Shown here piece by piece: positions 1 to 12,761 of a stretch of 64,000 nucleotides of DNA; the first letter of the stretch is position 1; every line of letters begins with the position of its first letter. The notes beneath the pieces are model-generated. The model saw only the letters and a list, made by a program, of their open reading frames with translations, did no database searches and was not told the DNA's origin. Origin of the DNA: Apostichopus japonicus. Lineage: Eukaryota; Echinodermata; Holothuroidea; Aspidochirotida; Stichopodidae. Location of the stretch: contig NC_092566.1 in assembly GCF_037975245.1 (NCBI RefSeq), positions 10,293,501 through 10,357,500 on the forward strand. The letters run 5' to 3'. The translations under genes were made by a program, and so were the position numbers.

Positions 1-259
1 ATCTATAATTCAGCAACGTATTTCGTATTTCAAAGAGAGACAAGACTGTCTCAATGATAAATTTTCGTTTAGACTTTAAAAACAATAAAAATACAAAGTA
101 CAATGACTGAATGATTGATATGAAAGACTAGTAAGATGGCTCAATTTGGACGGTATCAATGGTTATTTAACTACCACTGGTAGTTTGTGTTACAAGTATT
201 GTACAGTACTCAATCACAGTGTTGCACCAACACTGTAGACATAGCCAAACTATGTCAGC

Positions 260-358
260 CTATGTCTTCCTCCTTGTGATGTGATCATAGAAGACGACTT
301 GTGTGTATTGTGGACAGTCCAATGGTGTCCTTGTTGAATTATCTCCAGGGGACGGCTC
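260..358 (-). CDS. CFAP299: CFAP299 exon 5 (terminal coding exon)
   Basis: The acceptor is TTTCTCAG|GAG. The 99 nt encode [20 protein letters not shown] and then [12 protein letters not shown] with a TAG stop. The PGDNSTRTP and DHITRR motifs match the family C-terminus. The 3'UTR continues toward base 1; I see no unambiguous AATAAA there. Confidence 0.92.
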   Translation of the reverse strand, partial: EPSPGDNSTRTPLDCPQYTQVVFYDHITRRKT

Positions 359-3300
359 CTGAGAAACAAAACAGGGAGAAAAAAAAAATAAATGAAGTAT
401 TCCAAGTTCAAAATTTTGACTAACTCGATGAAATGCTTGAATGGAATATATAAAGATGCAAGCTTGTTCATGAAATATATTGAATGTAAATGGACAATTT
501 GAGCATAACATCTTTGACAAACTTAGGCAAAGGATAATAATGTATTGCAAACAAGAACATACCATTTAGTCATATGCATCTTCTAAGCATATATACAGCT
601 TATTTTGAGAGAATCTGTCATACCAACATATAGCAATTTAGATCGTTCAACACAAGAACACATGACACAGAAGAACAATCAAAAACGAAAAAGAAGAAAC
701 ACATACACATATCCCACTGGCATGAGTATGTTACACTCATATCACATTACTGTATATCATACTGCACTTGTATTATTTTATACCAACAGGAAACATGATA
801 TCATGCAAAACAAGAAGAACACAAGAAATTTATCCTCAAAAAAAAAAAGCACACTTGCATACAAATGTTACAACATATCACATAAGAAAACATCACACTG
901 TACATGTATCTCAGTTCATTGAACCATGGAGGTATTATCTTCATGATTGAACACACATACCACACAAGATTCCATCATCGTGCTGAAAGATATCCCCCAC
1001 AAATTCACCAAACTGCATGCCAAACAGCTTTCACCACCATCACATAACAGTATTCATACATATGACAAAGGAGGGCATATACTCACAGGGGAGATATCAC
1101 AAAATCATCTTCAACAGGAGAAGAATATACCATGCAACCACACATCACACATTCAAAAGGTATACCAAACAACACTCACCACCACCATCATACTTAACAT
1201 ATCACATGAGGCCATACCCACCAGGGGAGATATTACACAATGAAAAATAAAACACCCTGCAACCACATGTTTACAACACACATTTGAGAATTGATTACAC
1301 AAGCTGCTGTTTGAACAAATGAATTTCAGACACAAAGTGATGGCACTTGCATGATATAAATTTTTTCAGACTGCCAATAAGATAAGATAAGACAAGCTAG
1401 AACTAAGGTGGTCTCGTGCAGTGGCATGCAGGGATTTCAAACGGCTTTCAAATGGAATTTATACTCATTGAAAGGTATACCGACACGACCAGTGGTACTT
1501 GTCATCAATAATCAATCCATACTTCCAGCTAATTAAAATATTACGCTTAAACTAGATTAGGCGACAAAATCTCGACAGACCGAAAAGAAAGGATAATTTT
1601 TTTTTTTCGAAGGAGAAATGAAGCTAATGATCATGACAAGAGGATATAACTGGAGCAACAGTATCATCTTGGGGGGGGGAGAGCATCTCTCTAAGAGTAG
1701 AATGCTCCTTTAAAATGATCATTTCATTGTATATGTATTCCATTCTTTAGCTCGCATTCTTTAGCTTGCAACAGAGTCACCTGGAGCTAAGCAGTGGAAT
1801 TCCAGGCCATTAATTAGTGGTGTCGTTATATCCACACACTGACACATCGGCAGATAATGCTAAGGTTAAAATGTAAACTACTTTGGTAAATGGTAAATAA
1901 ACTTGACATCATTAAGTCTATTAAAAAGCTTTGCCTCTGTTTAACTTATCTACTAAGTGGCACAATGTGTGAGAGACTTGCCGATGACAAAAAAAGACGT
2001 AACGCAGGACAGCCAAGGGGCTTCTCGGTAATTTATTTGGGGGACAGAGAGGGGAGAACCATTGGTTATGGAATGTGCCTTGATAAGGGTGACCTTTCGG
2101 GGTGACCTGGATGGAAGCAGATCTGAAAGTGTATTCTTTTTTTGAGGGGGCAGTTTTTTGCATTGGGTCATTGACACTGGGGTATCATTCAAGATAAACT
2201 TGAAATTTACCAACTTAGGACACAATCCTTACATATTTTCCATCACATGAAGGTTAATGAGGATTAAGTTATTTATGAATATGATCTGATCCCCAACATT
2301 TTTGTGATTAAAGAAAAGAAAAAAAGCATATCGAAAAGAAGTTTGGCTATTACTCAAGTACAGTACTTGAATTGATACTTGGGTGTTCACACTCAAGTTA
2401 ACCACCTAGGATGTGATAGTGTTCTGGTTTTATCACAAAAACTTGTCAGAATTCTGTACAATCAGCTCAATCAGTGATCAGATGAGAAAAAGATGAAAAA
2501 TGTATAATTCTAATGTCTATAAAAGCAAATCATACAGACAAAACCAAGAGATTTTCCTTGCCACATTCCTTATGAGAATATATGTAAGGTAACACTGAAC
2601 ACTTTACTATTGGAGAAACCATGTTGACAAGGTTTTCTTAGTTATTTTTCGTTCTTCAGATAGTCTGAAAATTACATGAAGAATATTATATGCCTTATTC
2701 CTTAAGCCACTATTTTGATTTGCAAAGACCTGTTTTGTTGATTTATCAAATTTACTCTGGGTAGTACCTTTGAAATAAACTGCAGCCATGTTGCAGAACA
2801 GGACATTTAATAAAACATGTCGTACAAGTTCAAGACAAAACCAGAACAGAGTCTAATACTGAAAATGAAAATAAATATAACTGAAAACACCCCCTATCTG
2901 AACAATTTTTCTAAAAGCTCACATACAGTTTGCACAATACTTTGCATAGATGCTCACACACTTGGGCATACTGAAAATTCACATACAATTAAGTTTGATT
3001 TTGAAGACAGAGGGTGTCCTGACTACAGTAGAACCCAGGGTGGGTGGGCCAAGAATCATTATAGAAATATAAGTGGAGGGGTGGGAAGGAAAGTGACCTA
3101 TTAATTGCCTAGCTTATACCTTAAAAAAACTTGGCTCACCTTTGGGTCTACAGTTAGAATTTTACGATCCCTCTTATTTTTGAATAATAGACCTGTTGCA
3201 TTTTCAGCAATAACTTGATAATTTGGTGTCGGGTTAGAGGTTGATGTCTGTGTTTCCCAGTTGAAAAAGCTGTTTGAGAAAGGGTAAAAACAAACAAAAA

Positions 3301-6300
3301 GTAGAGACATAAGTAAGAAGGCCCATGTCCTGAGAGTGATTTAATACCTTTAAAACAGTGTGAAAACAACCCGCTGTGTATTGAAAATGCATCATATCTC
3401 ATCATGTCATTATGCGGATTGAAATCTCTGCAAAAAGTGATTTGTGAAATTTCTTGCCTGAGTACCACAAGCAACTTTCAAAAGCTTGAAAAATAATTTT
3501 ACACTCAATTTAAAAACAGATATCAACATGTTGCCTGCACCTAAAATGGTTTTCCTATAGATGAACTGAAGCCTACAGTAGCTCAATCTGGCACACAAGT
3601 AAGAACCGAAGCTGATTTATAGCAGTTGATTTTGAGAGCGAGAAGAGATAACTTGTAGCTATTTGTACAGAATAAATCTACTCAAGACCAGAGCAAAATG
3701 GTGGGCAAGTGAAAGAAGGTTTTACAAGTAGTTTTAGAATGAACTAGACACTAATTGTAATGAAAACAATCACAATCATTTCATTTGTGCAGATCTTTTC
3801 TCGGCCTGTATTTTTCCTTTTTTGTGATATCTATAACCGGCCATAATGGAAAGACAAACCTGCCTGAAAGGATAATCTCATGTGGTTTTGTCCATGAAAA
3901 TTTTACCAGCAATCATGAAATTAAGCTTTACTTTCATGCGGTCATGATAATGTGTATCAAACTCTGCTTTTAAGACTCCATATATTGCTTTAAATAAAAG
4001 ACTGCATTTGCCCCAAAACCTGGTTGAGTATATGTTTTGGTTTTTAAGTCCACTTGAAGCATTGAGACCTATGTGACGATAACTTTGCTACGCAAAGCTG
4101 ATTGATTTTTTCAAAAGAAACATAGGCGTCACAAAGACACACTGAATATTCATTGACTTCACGTTGAATTCAGCCAATCCTCACGTGACAGTATTTCTCA
4201 AGAGAACCGTTTTGTACACAGTTTAATATGTCGAGCAATGTCTTCATGCATGATACATACATGTTGATTTCGTATTGGTTAAAACATCATTCACATGGTA
4301 AGAAATTGGTACCGCATTGCCCAAACTCACCTTCACATAGCTTAATTCAACTATACGAAGGCTAAGTTTTGCTTCTGAAGGTTAAATTGAGATCCATTTA
4401 GCTTAGAATCGCTTCACGTACCCTCCTAAGCATTAGCAACCCTCAAAAGACACAAACCTCAAGTCAGATGGCCTTGGTAGTAACCTCCGCCTGCCAGTGA
4501 AGTATGGTTCAAAATCCTCTGTTTTTAAACGATGGGCATAGTCTATATATCCTGATATTTCTTGACCTTTTGCGTTCTTGTCTCTGATGAAAATAATGGT
4601 GGTCATTTTGCCACTTCTGTTCGCCTCTTCTCGCTGTGCTAAAGCTCTCAAAAACGGGTTTTTTAATTCCTTGCCTGAACTTGCCAGAGTTCTAGATTTA
4701 GAGCAAGATGGAAAATGAAAATACACAAAACAAAACGAAGATAATCATGAAACATTTTCAATAAATCATGCCTTTAATTATTACATTAATGCCAATAGGT
4801 AGTCCTAAATATTGCCAAACTGAAGAAAACACCTACTATACTAAACTTTCAAAGTTAGAACTCAATGTATTTAGTCCTTTATTCACCACAACATAACTGC
4901 AAAAATCACCTACTTTAAATATAGACAAACATGTTTGTGTATAGTTTTCCACAATACAAGTTCGATTTAGCTTGCCATCAGTACAGAATAACATTCAAAA
5001 GTTTGTTTTAGACACTTAGCATTGAGCGTGCATGGAGAGGGGGGGGGGCTGTATGTTTGAGCAGCAATTACAGTTCAAAGAGTCCTGTAGAGATCATTAC
5101 TGTAGATATGTCAAACATGTTTCTGGGGACTCTCTTGTTATTAACAAATGATCTGAAAAACCTCTCAGTAAAAGTAACACATGTTAAGATTTTTGTCCTA
5201 AACAGATCTTTCGAAGATGAATACAGGAGGGTGTGCAGTCGCTAACAAAACGTTTGAAAAATTATCAAATGTACTCATCATATCTGTAACACAAAGGGGA
5301 CTCCAGGATTTCCCACACTAGTTCGACACCATACAGAGAAGTACCTAATGTTGTCAATATTGATATGAAAATTTGAGACCTTTTTAAAGATATAAGAAAT
5401 GATGTACAAGAAACAGACTAATACAGCAAGCCCACCTTTAAAGCAGCATTTTGCGTCCTTTTCTATGATTTTTCTCAACCTCACTGATTCCACTTTGCCA
5501 TAACGACATACATAACTAGCTAATCTATTTATATTTTACTTCAAATGGTGGCATAAAAGTCGAAAAATTTGCAACTTTCAACTTTGTTGTTCTCCAAGAT
5601 ATTTTCCGTTGGGAACCCAATAAACCTCGCCCATAATATGAATATTTAAACACTACGAACGTCATTGACAGATACGTAATATAACACCACGCTTGATTTG
5701 TGTACAGTCTATATGGCAGTTGTACCAGGGAGTTGCATAACATCTCCCTGGTACAACCAACGCGAAGTCTTGAATCTATTTTTAGCAACGGCTCATAACT
5801 AAACCTGCATCTCTGATTGGTTGAATTCAAACTAGTGGGTTTGGCGGAATTGTATGCGATTAATTTTAACTGTGAAATTTGTCGAGGACACTCTTCTCAT
5901 TTATCGACATAAATCGTTAATTACTCGCTAATTAACGCTCTTGGCAGGGTGAAACTTGGATGGTATCTTAGATAGCTGTTTTATGATTGATACATGTAAA
6001 AAAATCGATGCACATGTTAAAAAAGTGGAAAAAAGCGACCCAACGCAAAATGCTGCTTTAAGCTATTCATGTCTCTGAAGTAAAGAGGAAACAGCCGCAA
6101 TTAAAAGGCTCTTTGCTTATTGCCCTTCTGTCACATGATCTCACAGGGCATTTTTTATCAGTGATATCTAGACAAGTAGTTTGCTAAATGTTGGATTTGA
6201 ATGGGAAAAAAACAACTTGTTCTTTAAGGCATTTTAAAGCTTGTTGCACTATTATGGGAGACAATGACTTAAAATGATATTTTTGTTATTCTGCAAGATG

Positions 6301-8581
6301 TGAAGTAGGAAATATTTTATCCAGTATCTCATTGCAAACTTGGTAAATTTCTCTTTGTGCAGGGATGAATAGCAGTCTTTGCACACAGGATCCATACCAT
6401 GTTATTGGAGAGTTCAGATCCTTCAAAATTACTACACAATATTTGAACGCTTCATTTTTCTCTGTGAGTGTAAAAGAAATTGTCTAGTCTTTAAATTTGA
6501 GTAAGTATTTATCTACAACAACTAGTTAGTTATGCCCATGTCACTAGGGATTAATTATTCCCCACTATTCCTTTGTTCTAGTAGGGTATAACTGTGTAGA
6601 TTTTGAGTGAATGGGACATGACATGAGAATCTAATTAGCGAAGGACAGTACATCCGAGTTGCAACGAGTCAATTGATGTTACAGTCAGGTACGCTCTTAA
6701 GTTACTACTTAGTACTGTACCAGCTTATTTCTTGAATTGAGTCTAGTCATTGTATTGAGTCACTGTATATCTCTATGGGGAAAAAAAACTTCTTCCAATT
6801 ATTTCACTTTATTAAATTGAGTAACTCAAATCACAACTTTTTGCAACACTGGAGCACTTGCATGCTTAATGTAATATAGTAGCAAAGTATCGCATACTAC
6901 TTATAGTGGTTACTAATATGTAACAAATAAATAAAGAGTCCAGTCGAGGGGGGTTATATTTGTCACTACGTCGAAGTGTATTTGTTGCCAAACTTCAATG
7001 GGGTCTTAAGAAGGTAAAAGAATATGTCTTGCCTTTATGGACTGTATTAAAAGTTATACCAAGATAACAGAACACATTTGCGTTTATAAAATCTAAGTAA
7101 TAACTGCCTCCAAATCCGTTCCAAACCCTATTTAAAGAAAACATGCACAACACGCACCATTCAAACACATCATGCACAATCTTAACACCCTCACACACGC
7201 ACACATTACTTCAATAACACATCGTTACAATGTCATTAGTAACATTCTCTAGATCAATGACTAATGATGAGTTACTGAAGATGTACAATTTGTCTTGTGC
7301 GGGATCCCGGTAGTCAAGTGAATCCCGGTATCCAGATCCCGGTATTGACTAGTTCCCGATCACAGTGCAATGTGTAAATACTACAGGTAGTGGGAAAAAA
7401 AACAGTTATTACATTCGTTTCAGTATCATTCCCTGGAATTCTGGACATAATAAAAATATCTACGTGTTACTATTTGAAATAAAGAAAACAAAACACGTTT
7501 ATTTCTGGTATCTGTGTTCTTAGAATAATGATCAATTTACGTACTGTAGTGGCCTAGATCTATATATTAACAAATTAACTTTTCACATAGTAATTTGGAC
7601 CTAGGCTACTGTACACCAAATATCTAATGTTACTTCTCATGTATGTAGTTTATAATCCCATATTTACATAGCCCCTATGTTACATTCTTCTTGTCTGAAA
7701 GTTTCAAACACGTGGTGACTTGTTGATAGTTGAAAACATTTCATTGTGAACTTTTGCACTTGCCCTATTCCAATATCATGGAATAGTGGGGAACCCCCAA
7801 TTTCTGTTTGTGTACGAATTACAAGTTTAATCCACGTGCGAACGTGTTTATCTAATACCGTACGTCGAGTATGAATGAAGGATGGTGTGGGTTGCTTTTT
7901 CCAAGGTTTGTGCTTTTCTTTTTGAAAGGGTATGTTATAAAACAAAGGCCCTAATATAGCGTGTTCTTATTTTTTTTTTTAAGCTGTGCGTGTAAGAGTG
8001 TGTACATAGTCTAGGCTATGCATATTGAATGTATGACATTGACAGTCTAAGTGCTTTAAACCATTGCTGAAAGTTGAGGAAAATCCTGGTTGTATAGTTA
8101 CGATACCGGGATTCATGTTGCAACACTACCGGTTGTGTGAAATTTGCACTACAGCACAATGCTATGTACAATCATATCGTTCATCTGTCACTATATATCA
8201 CATTATGCCAATTGCTTTAATGATCTGCAGTGCTCACAGACGGTTTAATAAACACATCTGCTTAAACTAATTATTTGAGTTCTTTCATGATTTGCTTAAT
8301 ACTCACATTACTATTACCTTGTTCATATCTTATACCAAGAAGATATACCACGTACAGGTATTTAAATCTTACTTTTGTTGGCTCCTTTTTGATAATCTGT
8401 TAGCTTCAGCCGCCTGTTTCCTTGCTTCAAACTCTTCTCGTTTGAGTACTTCACCTGATCCTCTGTAGCCAAGCTCAACCAACTGTCTTGCAAGCTCTTC
8501 ATCCTGAAAGGCAAGCAAAAGAATCATATTTAAATCCTTTACTACAAAATTTTACCTGTTCATAAGTTATAGAGCAGATCA

Positions 8582-8618
<37 letters not shown>

Positions 8619-10366
8619 CAACAGCAATTTCTTTCAGACAATGGAACATTATCGCACACATGTTGAATGCTACCATTCTAGAATTGAAGTCATTTTTAGC
8701 TATGGCAACATGGTCCCTGATTACTATTGACAGATGTTGACTGACAATGCTGCACTAAACAACAGATGTTATTTTAATACTATAAAAATAAAAAGTACTA
8801 GTAAGATATTAAAGTGAACCTAACTTGGAACAAAAGGTTTGAACTTTATTATAGATACCAGATATGATGGCAGCAAGCAACTTCTATCCATAACATCAAT
8901 ATCTCAACACATGTGCACAAAGAATTGTACTGGAAAAATGAGGCACATGGTAGCAAAGGAATCTAACTAGCAGACATGAGCCTAGCCTAGTATGAGTATC
9001 CAAACATGCTCTCAGGTAGAAATAGAAGAGGGGAGAGTGGGTGGATGGGGTCAGTTTAAAAAAAATTAGGGCCAAAACATCACCTCATCAGATGACATCA
9101 CAGTAAAAATATCATATGAAGAAATACAAGTTCTGTTACATGGTTGATGTTGACCATATTTTTTTCTACGAAAACCAGGGATATGATATTGATGTTGACC
9201 CACCCTGCCCCCCCCCCCCTTCATGTGGATAGCACTTGCTCAGTACCTAAATTGTATGTTTGGGGGAGGGCTTGCAATTTGAGTCACTGAATATTTTGGT
9301 ACTACTGTTTCAGGATAAATATCAAATTCCCAATAACCTGATGTAACTACGTGCAACATGATGCTTTTCATGTGAATTTCAGGTTATGAAACTATTCAAT
9401 GACTGGGTTGCCTTTATCTGTGAGCCATGAATGAGCTTTACATTAGTGGTTGTAAACAATCAGAGCTGAATTTGGTTCAAGCCTGTCTCTACAAACATTA
9501 TTCAGGGCCTTTCTCCAAATTTGAAGATATTCCCAGGACAGTACATAAAATCAAAGGACTCTTTTAATATGGGGCCTGTACATGAAATCTGGGACCTGTT
9601 CCCCAAAGTCAGGACATCTGAGCAGCTAAGCCTTTATACTGGTCATTGTGTGAGCAGTTTTGTTTTTAATTTTGGTTGTCATATTTCCCCAATGTACTGA
9701 GTATATATAGCCTACTTCTTTTTAAAGGGATGCATGTAATATTGACTGGTTGAATAAAGGCTACTCAAGTGGCTGCTAGGTGATTAACATGACCCATTTC
9801 CTTTAAACTAGCTTAGACTACAGATGTACAGTATGGAGACCCCTGGTGAGAGCCACATTTAATTTAATAATGACAAATAGGTCCTACTGCAGAACTTGTT
9901 AAATCAACTGTGTATACCCTGGGAAGTTAATGGGGAGGGGGTTGGGGGTTGGCATGGGGGTAGTGCTGTGATTGATATGGCACTAGGCCTAGGTTATAGC
10001 CTTATATTTATAACTCTCCCCATCCCGGACCCCATCCTCCACAACAAGAGCACTGCAAATAGGCCAACTGCCCATGCAAATTGCTAAAAGACAAGATTCA
10101 GTTAGGATTATTACTGCTAGCTCTATGTTATTATATTATTTCTTAGTTTAGGATAATACAACAGCTAATCACACATGTGGCGAGGGATGGCTCCTGGTTA
10201 CTGAGGCCATCTAACTTTAGCCTGGATGAGTCATAACTTAGCCTAACATTAGGCCTACCTCAAGATAATACAAGTCGTGGGAGGTTATTTGAGAGTCTAA
10301 AAAGTCTTCGTAGGTGTTAAACTCAGTAACAATGTTATCACTTCCGGTGGCAACTTCTTCCTCCAT
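260..10366 (-). CDS. CFAP299: CFAP299 (C4orf22 homologue), cilia- and flagella-associated protein, 5 coding exons
   Basis: The joined coding exons run 10366-10259, 8503-8373, 4691-4458, 3269-3140 and 358-260 on the minus strand. They total 702 nt, giving 233 residues and a TAG stop. Every junction has GT-AG sites and matching phases. The product starts [20 protein letters not shown] and contains the motifs [59 protein letters not shown] and the C-terminal HITRRKT. I recognise these from memory as the vertebrate CFAP299/C4orf22 family (a DUF4464-type domain over the whole length). Human CFAP299 is also 233 residues. The family has no known enzymatic motif. It is linked to cilia and flagella and, in mammals, to spermatogenesis; the molecular role is unsettled. 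The start is the only ATG in exon 1 in frame with the conserved FNTYEDFLD block. The next gene starts in the opposite direction about 2.4 kb away. Confidence 0.95.
359..3139 (-). other. CFAP299 intron 4
   Basis: This is non-coding. The part at about 600-1260 is unusually rich in ACA/CAT steps and has degenerate internal repetition: CAGGGGAGATAT recurs near 1087 and 1222, each followed by CCCTGCAACCACA-like sequence. No gene or clear mobile element is visible in the rest. Short G and T homopolymers occur near 1590-1680. Confidence 0.5.
3140..3269 (-). CDS. CFAP299: CFAP299 exon 4
   Basis: The acceptor is CTCAAACAG|C and the donor is AAAG|GTGAGC. The 130 nt encode [19 protein letters not shown] and [18 protein letters not shown]. 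The NWETQTST motif is typical of the family. The exon ends in phase 0. Confidence 0.93.
3270..4457 (-). other. CFAP299 intron 3
   Basis: Unique-looking AT-rich sequence. Near 4066-4140 the motif CCTATGTGACG is followed by CATAGGCGTCAC, which may be the end of an old repeat but cannot be delimited. Nothing else is visible. Confidence 0.4.
4458..4691 (-). CDS. CFAP299: CFAP299 exon 3
   Basis: The acceptor is AAATCTAG|A and the donor is TTGAG|GTTTGT, a weaker but acceptable 5' site. The 234 nt encode the central domain, including [20 protein letters not shown] and [18 protein letters not shown]. This is the most strongly conserved part of the family. Confidence 0.93.
5719..5757. repeat. Perfect 14-bp hairpin
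   Basis: GTTGTACCAGGGAG at 5719-5732 is exactly complementary to CTCCCTGGTACAAC at 5744-5757, with an 11-base loop. The symmetry does not extend further. It could be a relic of a palindromic mobile element or an inverted duplication; its role is unknown. Confidence 0.6.
7290..8164 (-). mobile_element. Non-autonomous hAT element, copy 1
   Basis: The element is bounded by a perfect 8-bp duplication, TGTACAAT, at 7282-7289 and 8165-8172. Its termini are TTGTCTTGTGC and the complement of TAGCATTGTGC, degenerate forms of the TAGCGTTGTGC inverted repeat seen intact in copy 2 at 11563-12630. Long blocks match copy 2 in reverse orientation, for example around 7296-7380 and 7650-8160. Several CCGGTAT-like motifs lie just inside the ends, as expected for subterminal transposase-binding sites. 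An 8-bp target duplication plus a YARNG-type terminus is diagnostic of the hAT superfamily. No transposase is encoded. Confidence 0.85.
8373..8503 (-). CDS. CFAP299: CFAP299 exon 2
   Basis: The acceptor is CCTTTCAG|GAT and the donor is AA|GTAAGA. The 131 nt encode [17 protein letters not shown] and the charged helix [20 protein letters not shown]. The exon ends two bases into a lysine codon completed by exon 3. Confidence 0.93.
8504..10258 (-). other. CFAP299 intron 1, with AT microsatellite
   Basis: This intron holds an (AT)n tract at about 8584-8618, a C homopolymer near 9209-9219, and otherwise unremarkable AT-rich sequence. The open frames here have no protein-like features. Confidence 0.5.
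10259..10366 (-). CDS. CFAP299: CFAP299 exon 1 (coding part)
   Basis: This exon gives residues 1-36 (108 nt), from the ATG to a phase-0 donor GAG|GTAGGC. It contains the conserved block [13 protein letters not shown] followed by LYYLE. Confidence 0.93.
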
Positions 10367-12761
10367 CGTTGACTTTCTGCAGGGTTTTTGCTTGTGACTT
10401 AAACTGTGTGGTAGCAATATTACTTTAGCTGTTTTCCGCTTTCGCTCAATTGCTCACAGCTCTGTAATATTTTTACTAGCTTAGCCTTGTAAGCACATAT
10501 ATGCCAAGTACGTAATTTTTTTAAGTTCAGTAACATAGACAGTCAACGCGACTGGAACTATAGTTATGAAAATCAGCTGTGTATGATCGGTAGTCTGGCT
10601 GAAGCACTTATAACTTGGGGAATAACTATATGACCTTGTGCATGGAAACTTATTTGACACCAAAATTACAGTAACAGTACCACAATCACAAAAATTAAAA
10701 CTATATAACATATTTTCTTTAATGGCTTTAGAATAGAACTTATTTTGAATCTTGTGTTCCATCAATTTAAAATATCGCATTTTCTATTATTCCTCTATAA
10801 AAGTGGACGAGTCCATATTTGTTTCTATAGGAACAACGCTGTTCCCGGTCGATTATTTCTTGCTCTTTCTGGTTCCGAATGTCATCACCAGTAAGTTTGT
10901 TTACACGTTGGCTGAAAAGGCAGAACTTAAAGGTAAATATTATTTCAGTCAGCATAATTAAAAATATCATATCAATGTACTCAAACGATAGGACGTTAAT
11001 CTCACACCGAACAGGTGCATGTTACAGGCTAGTACTACACGACGTTTCTATGCCAACAGATCCTTGCATAGGATGATAGTTCGAATAGGTTACTTAAACG
11101 TTGAGGCAGCATTTCCGCGAAAGTAATATGTCGTGCTTGTTACGTTTGTGAATAACTTTGAAATTACTACTATGAGTATACCATAGGCTACTTTGCTATT
11201 TGAAGGGACAAACTTGGTTTGTCTCACGTCCGCCTAATCAAGGTTAGGATACTACATATAGATTTTTACAGGTTATGTAAAACCACTCATTTAACATTAT
11301 CCTAGAAAGAAGAGCATTTCCTATATGTCTTTGCCAAGCTTATCCAGCTTAAAATTGCAATCAGTAAAATATTAATACCAAAATATGGTGAGCTTTTCTC
11401 CGAATCTGCTGCACCAAATGTACCTTGGCCAGCTAGGCCTAGCCATTTCATTCCGGGTGTCCTTAACATTATGTCACTTGGTTTGTTATGTATTAGCCAA
11501 TGGGAGTGCATTTCTTGATGAAGGGAAGTTTGGAATATTTGATCAGCGTGCTAGTGATTTACTAGCGTTGTGCGGTAGTCGGATTTCACACAACCGGTAG
11601 TGTTGCAACATGAATCCTGGTATCGTAACTACAACCGGTATTTTCCTCAACTTTCATCTATGGTTCAATACACTAATAGTTACGAGACTATCAATGTCAT
11701 TCATTCAATATGCATCTAGCCTATAGGCTATGTACATACTCTTACACGCACGGTTATAAAAAAAATAAAAAATAAAAATAACATGCTATATTAGGGCCTT
11801 TGTTTTTTAACATACACTTCCAAAAAGAAAAGCACGAACCTTGGAAAAAAGCAACCCACACCATCCTTCATTCATACTCGACGTACAATGTTAGATTATT
11901 AAACACCTTCGAACGTGGATTAAACTTGTAATCTGTACACAAACAGAAATTGGGAGTTCCCCACTACTCCATGATATTGGAATAGGGCAACCACTTCAAG
12001 TTCAAATGTGCACAATGAAAAGTTTTTAACTATCAACAAGTCACCACGTGTTTGGAACTTCAGACAATAATAATGTAACATAGGGGCTACAGTACGTAAA
12101 TACAGGATTATAAACTACATATGTACATAAGAATAGTACATATTTATTTATATCGTCAATCGGCTGTTGTGGACTCCTGAAAATATACTATCAATACGTC
12201 GCAATATCAATCTTTCGTACAAAAGTTCTTAAACATTAAAAAAGTAGCAAAAGATAACTAGTAATGACATCGTGGAACCCCCCGCATTAATAAATGAATC
12301 CATTTCATTACAGCATCAAATCTCAAGTACTGCATTACATTGTGAGTGTGTACCAGTACCGTACCCTAGGCTATAATAATATACAGTCCCGCGTGTAGAT
12401 GGATTTAAACTGGATATACTACCTGCAGTTTTGGCTCAAAATTTATTAAATCGTTATAATTATTATAACAAAATGAGGTGAAATGCATAAGGGTAAGATT
12501 TTGTACATGGGAACCTTCACAATCATCCCAATACCGGTAGTAGTTACACATTGCACTGTGATCGGGATTAGTCAATACCGGGATCGGGATACCGGGATTC
12601 ACTTGACTACCGGGATCCTGCACAACGCTATGATTTACTTTAATATGATCATGTATGTAACCCTAAGAGTATGTAGTTTCGATTACCTATACCTGAATTA
12701 CCTAGGCTATACACCATTTCTTTACAGACCAGTTGACTTGTGACAGGTAATTTTTTGTGTC
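10367..12761. other. Divergent intergenic region between CFAP299 and the coiled-coil gene
   Basis: The two start codons face away from each other across 2,395 bp. The interval must contain both promoters unless there are distant non-coding exons. It is partly occupied by hAT copy 2 (11563-12630). Just before the plus-strand ATG, TTTCTTTACAG at 12718-12728 looks like a splice acceptor, so an upstream non-coding exon of the plus-strand gene is possible. I could not see a convincing RFX X-box or TATA box. Confidence 0.5.
11563..12630 (+). mobile_element. Non-autonomous hAT element, copy 2
   Basis: The element starts TAGCGTTGTGCGGTAGTC and ends GACTACCGGGATCCTGCACAACGCTA-type sequence, forming clear terminal inverted repeats. 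It is flanked by a perfect 8-bp duplication, TGATTTAC, at 11555-11562 and 12631-12638. Subterminal ACCGGGAT/CCGGTA motifs recur near 11595, 11633, 12530, 12575, 12590 and 12609. It is 1,068 bp, about 190 bp longer than copy 1 (7290-8164), to which it is inverted. The extra length lies mainly near 12130-12520. No transposase frame is present, so it must have been moved by an enzyme made elsewhere. Confidence 0.9.

Larger units (their letters stand above)
4692..8372 (-). other. CFAP299 intron 2
   Basis: This 3.7-kb intron holds a perfect 14-bp hairpin at 5719-5757 and a non-autonomous hAT element at 7290-8164. A G homopolymer lies at 5039-5048. The rest is AT-rich sequence with no ORF that looks like a protein. 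Confidence 0.5.

Noticed and set aside
5525-5830. 101-codon minus-strand frame in CFAP299 intron 2
   Set aside because: It runs through the 5719 hairpin, lacks recognisable motifs and is not bounded by splice sites.
7664-7945. A 93-codon minus-strand frame inside hAT copy 1
   Set aside because: The frame is not kept in copy 2 and has no transposase motif.
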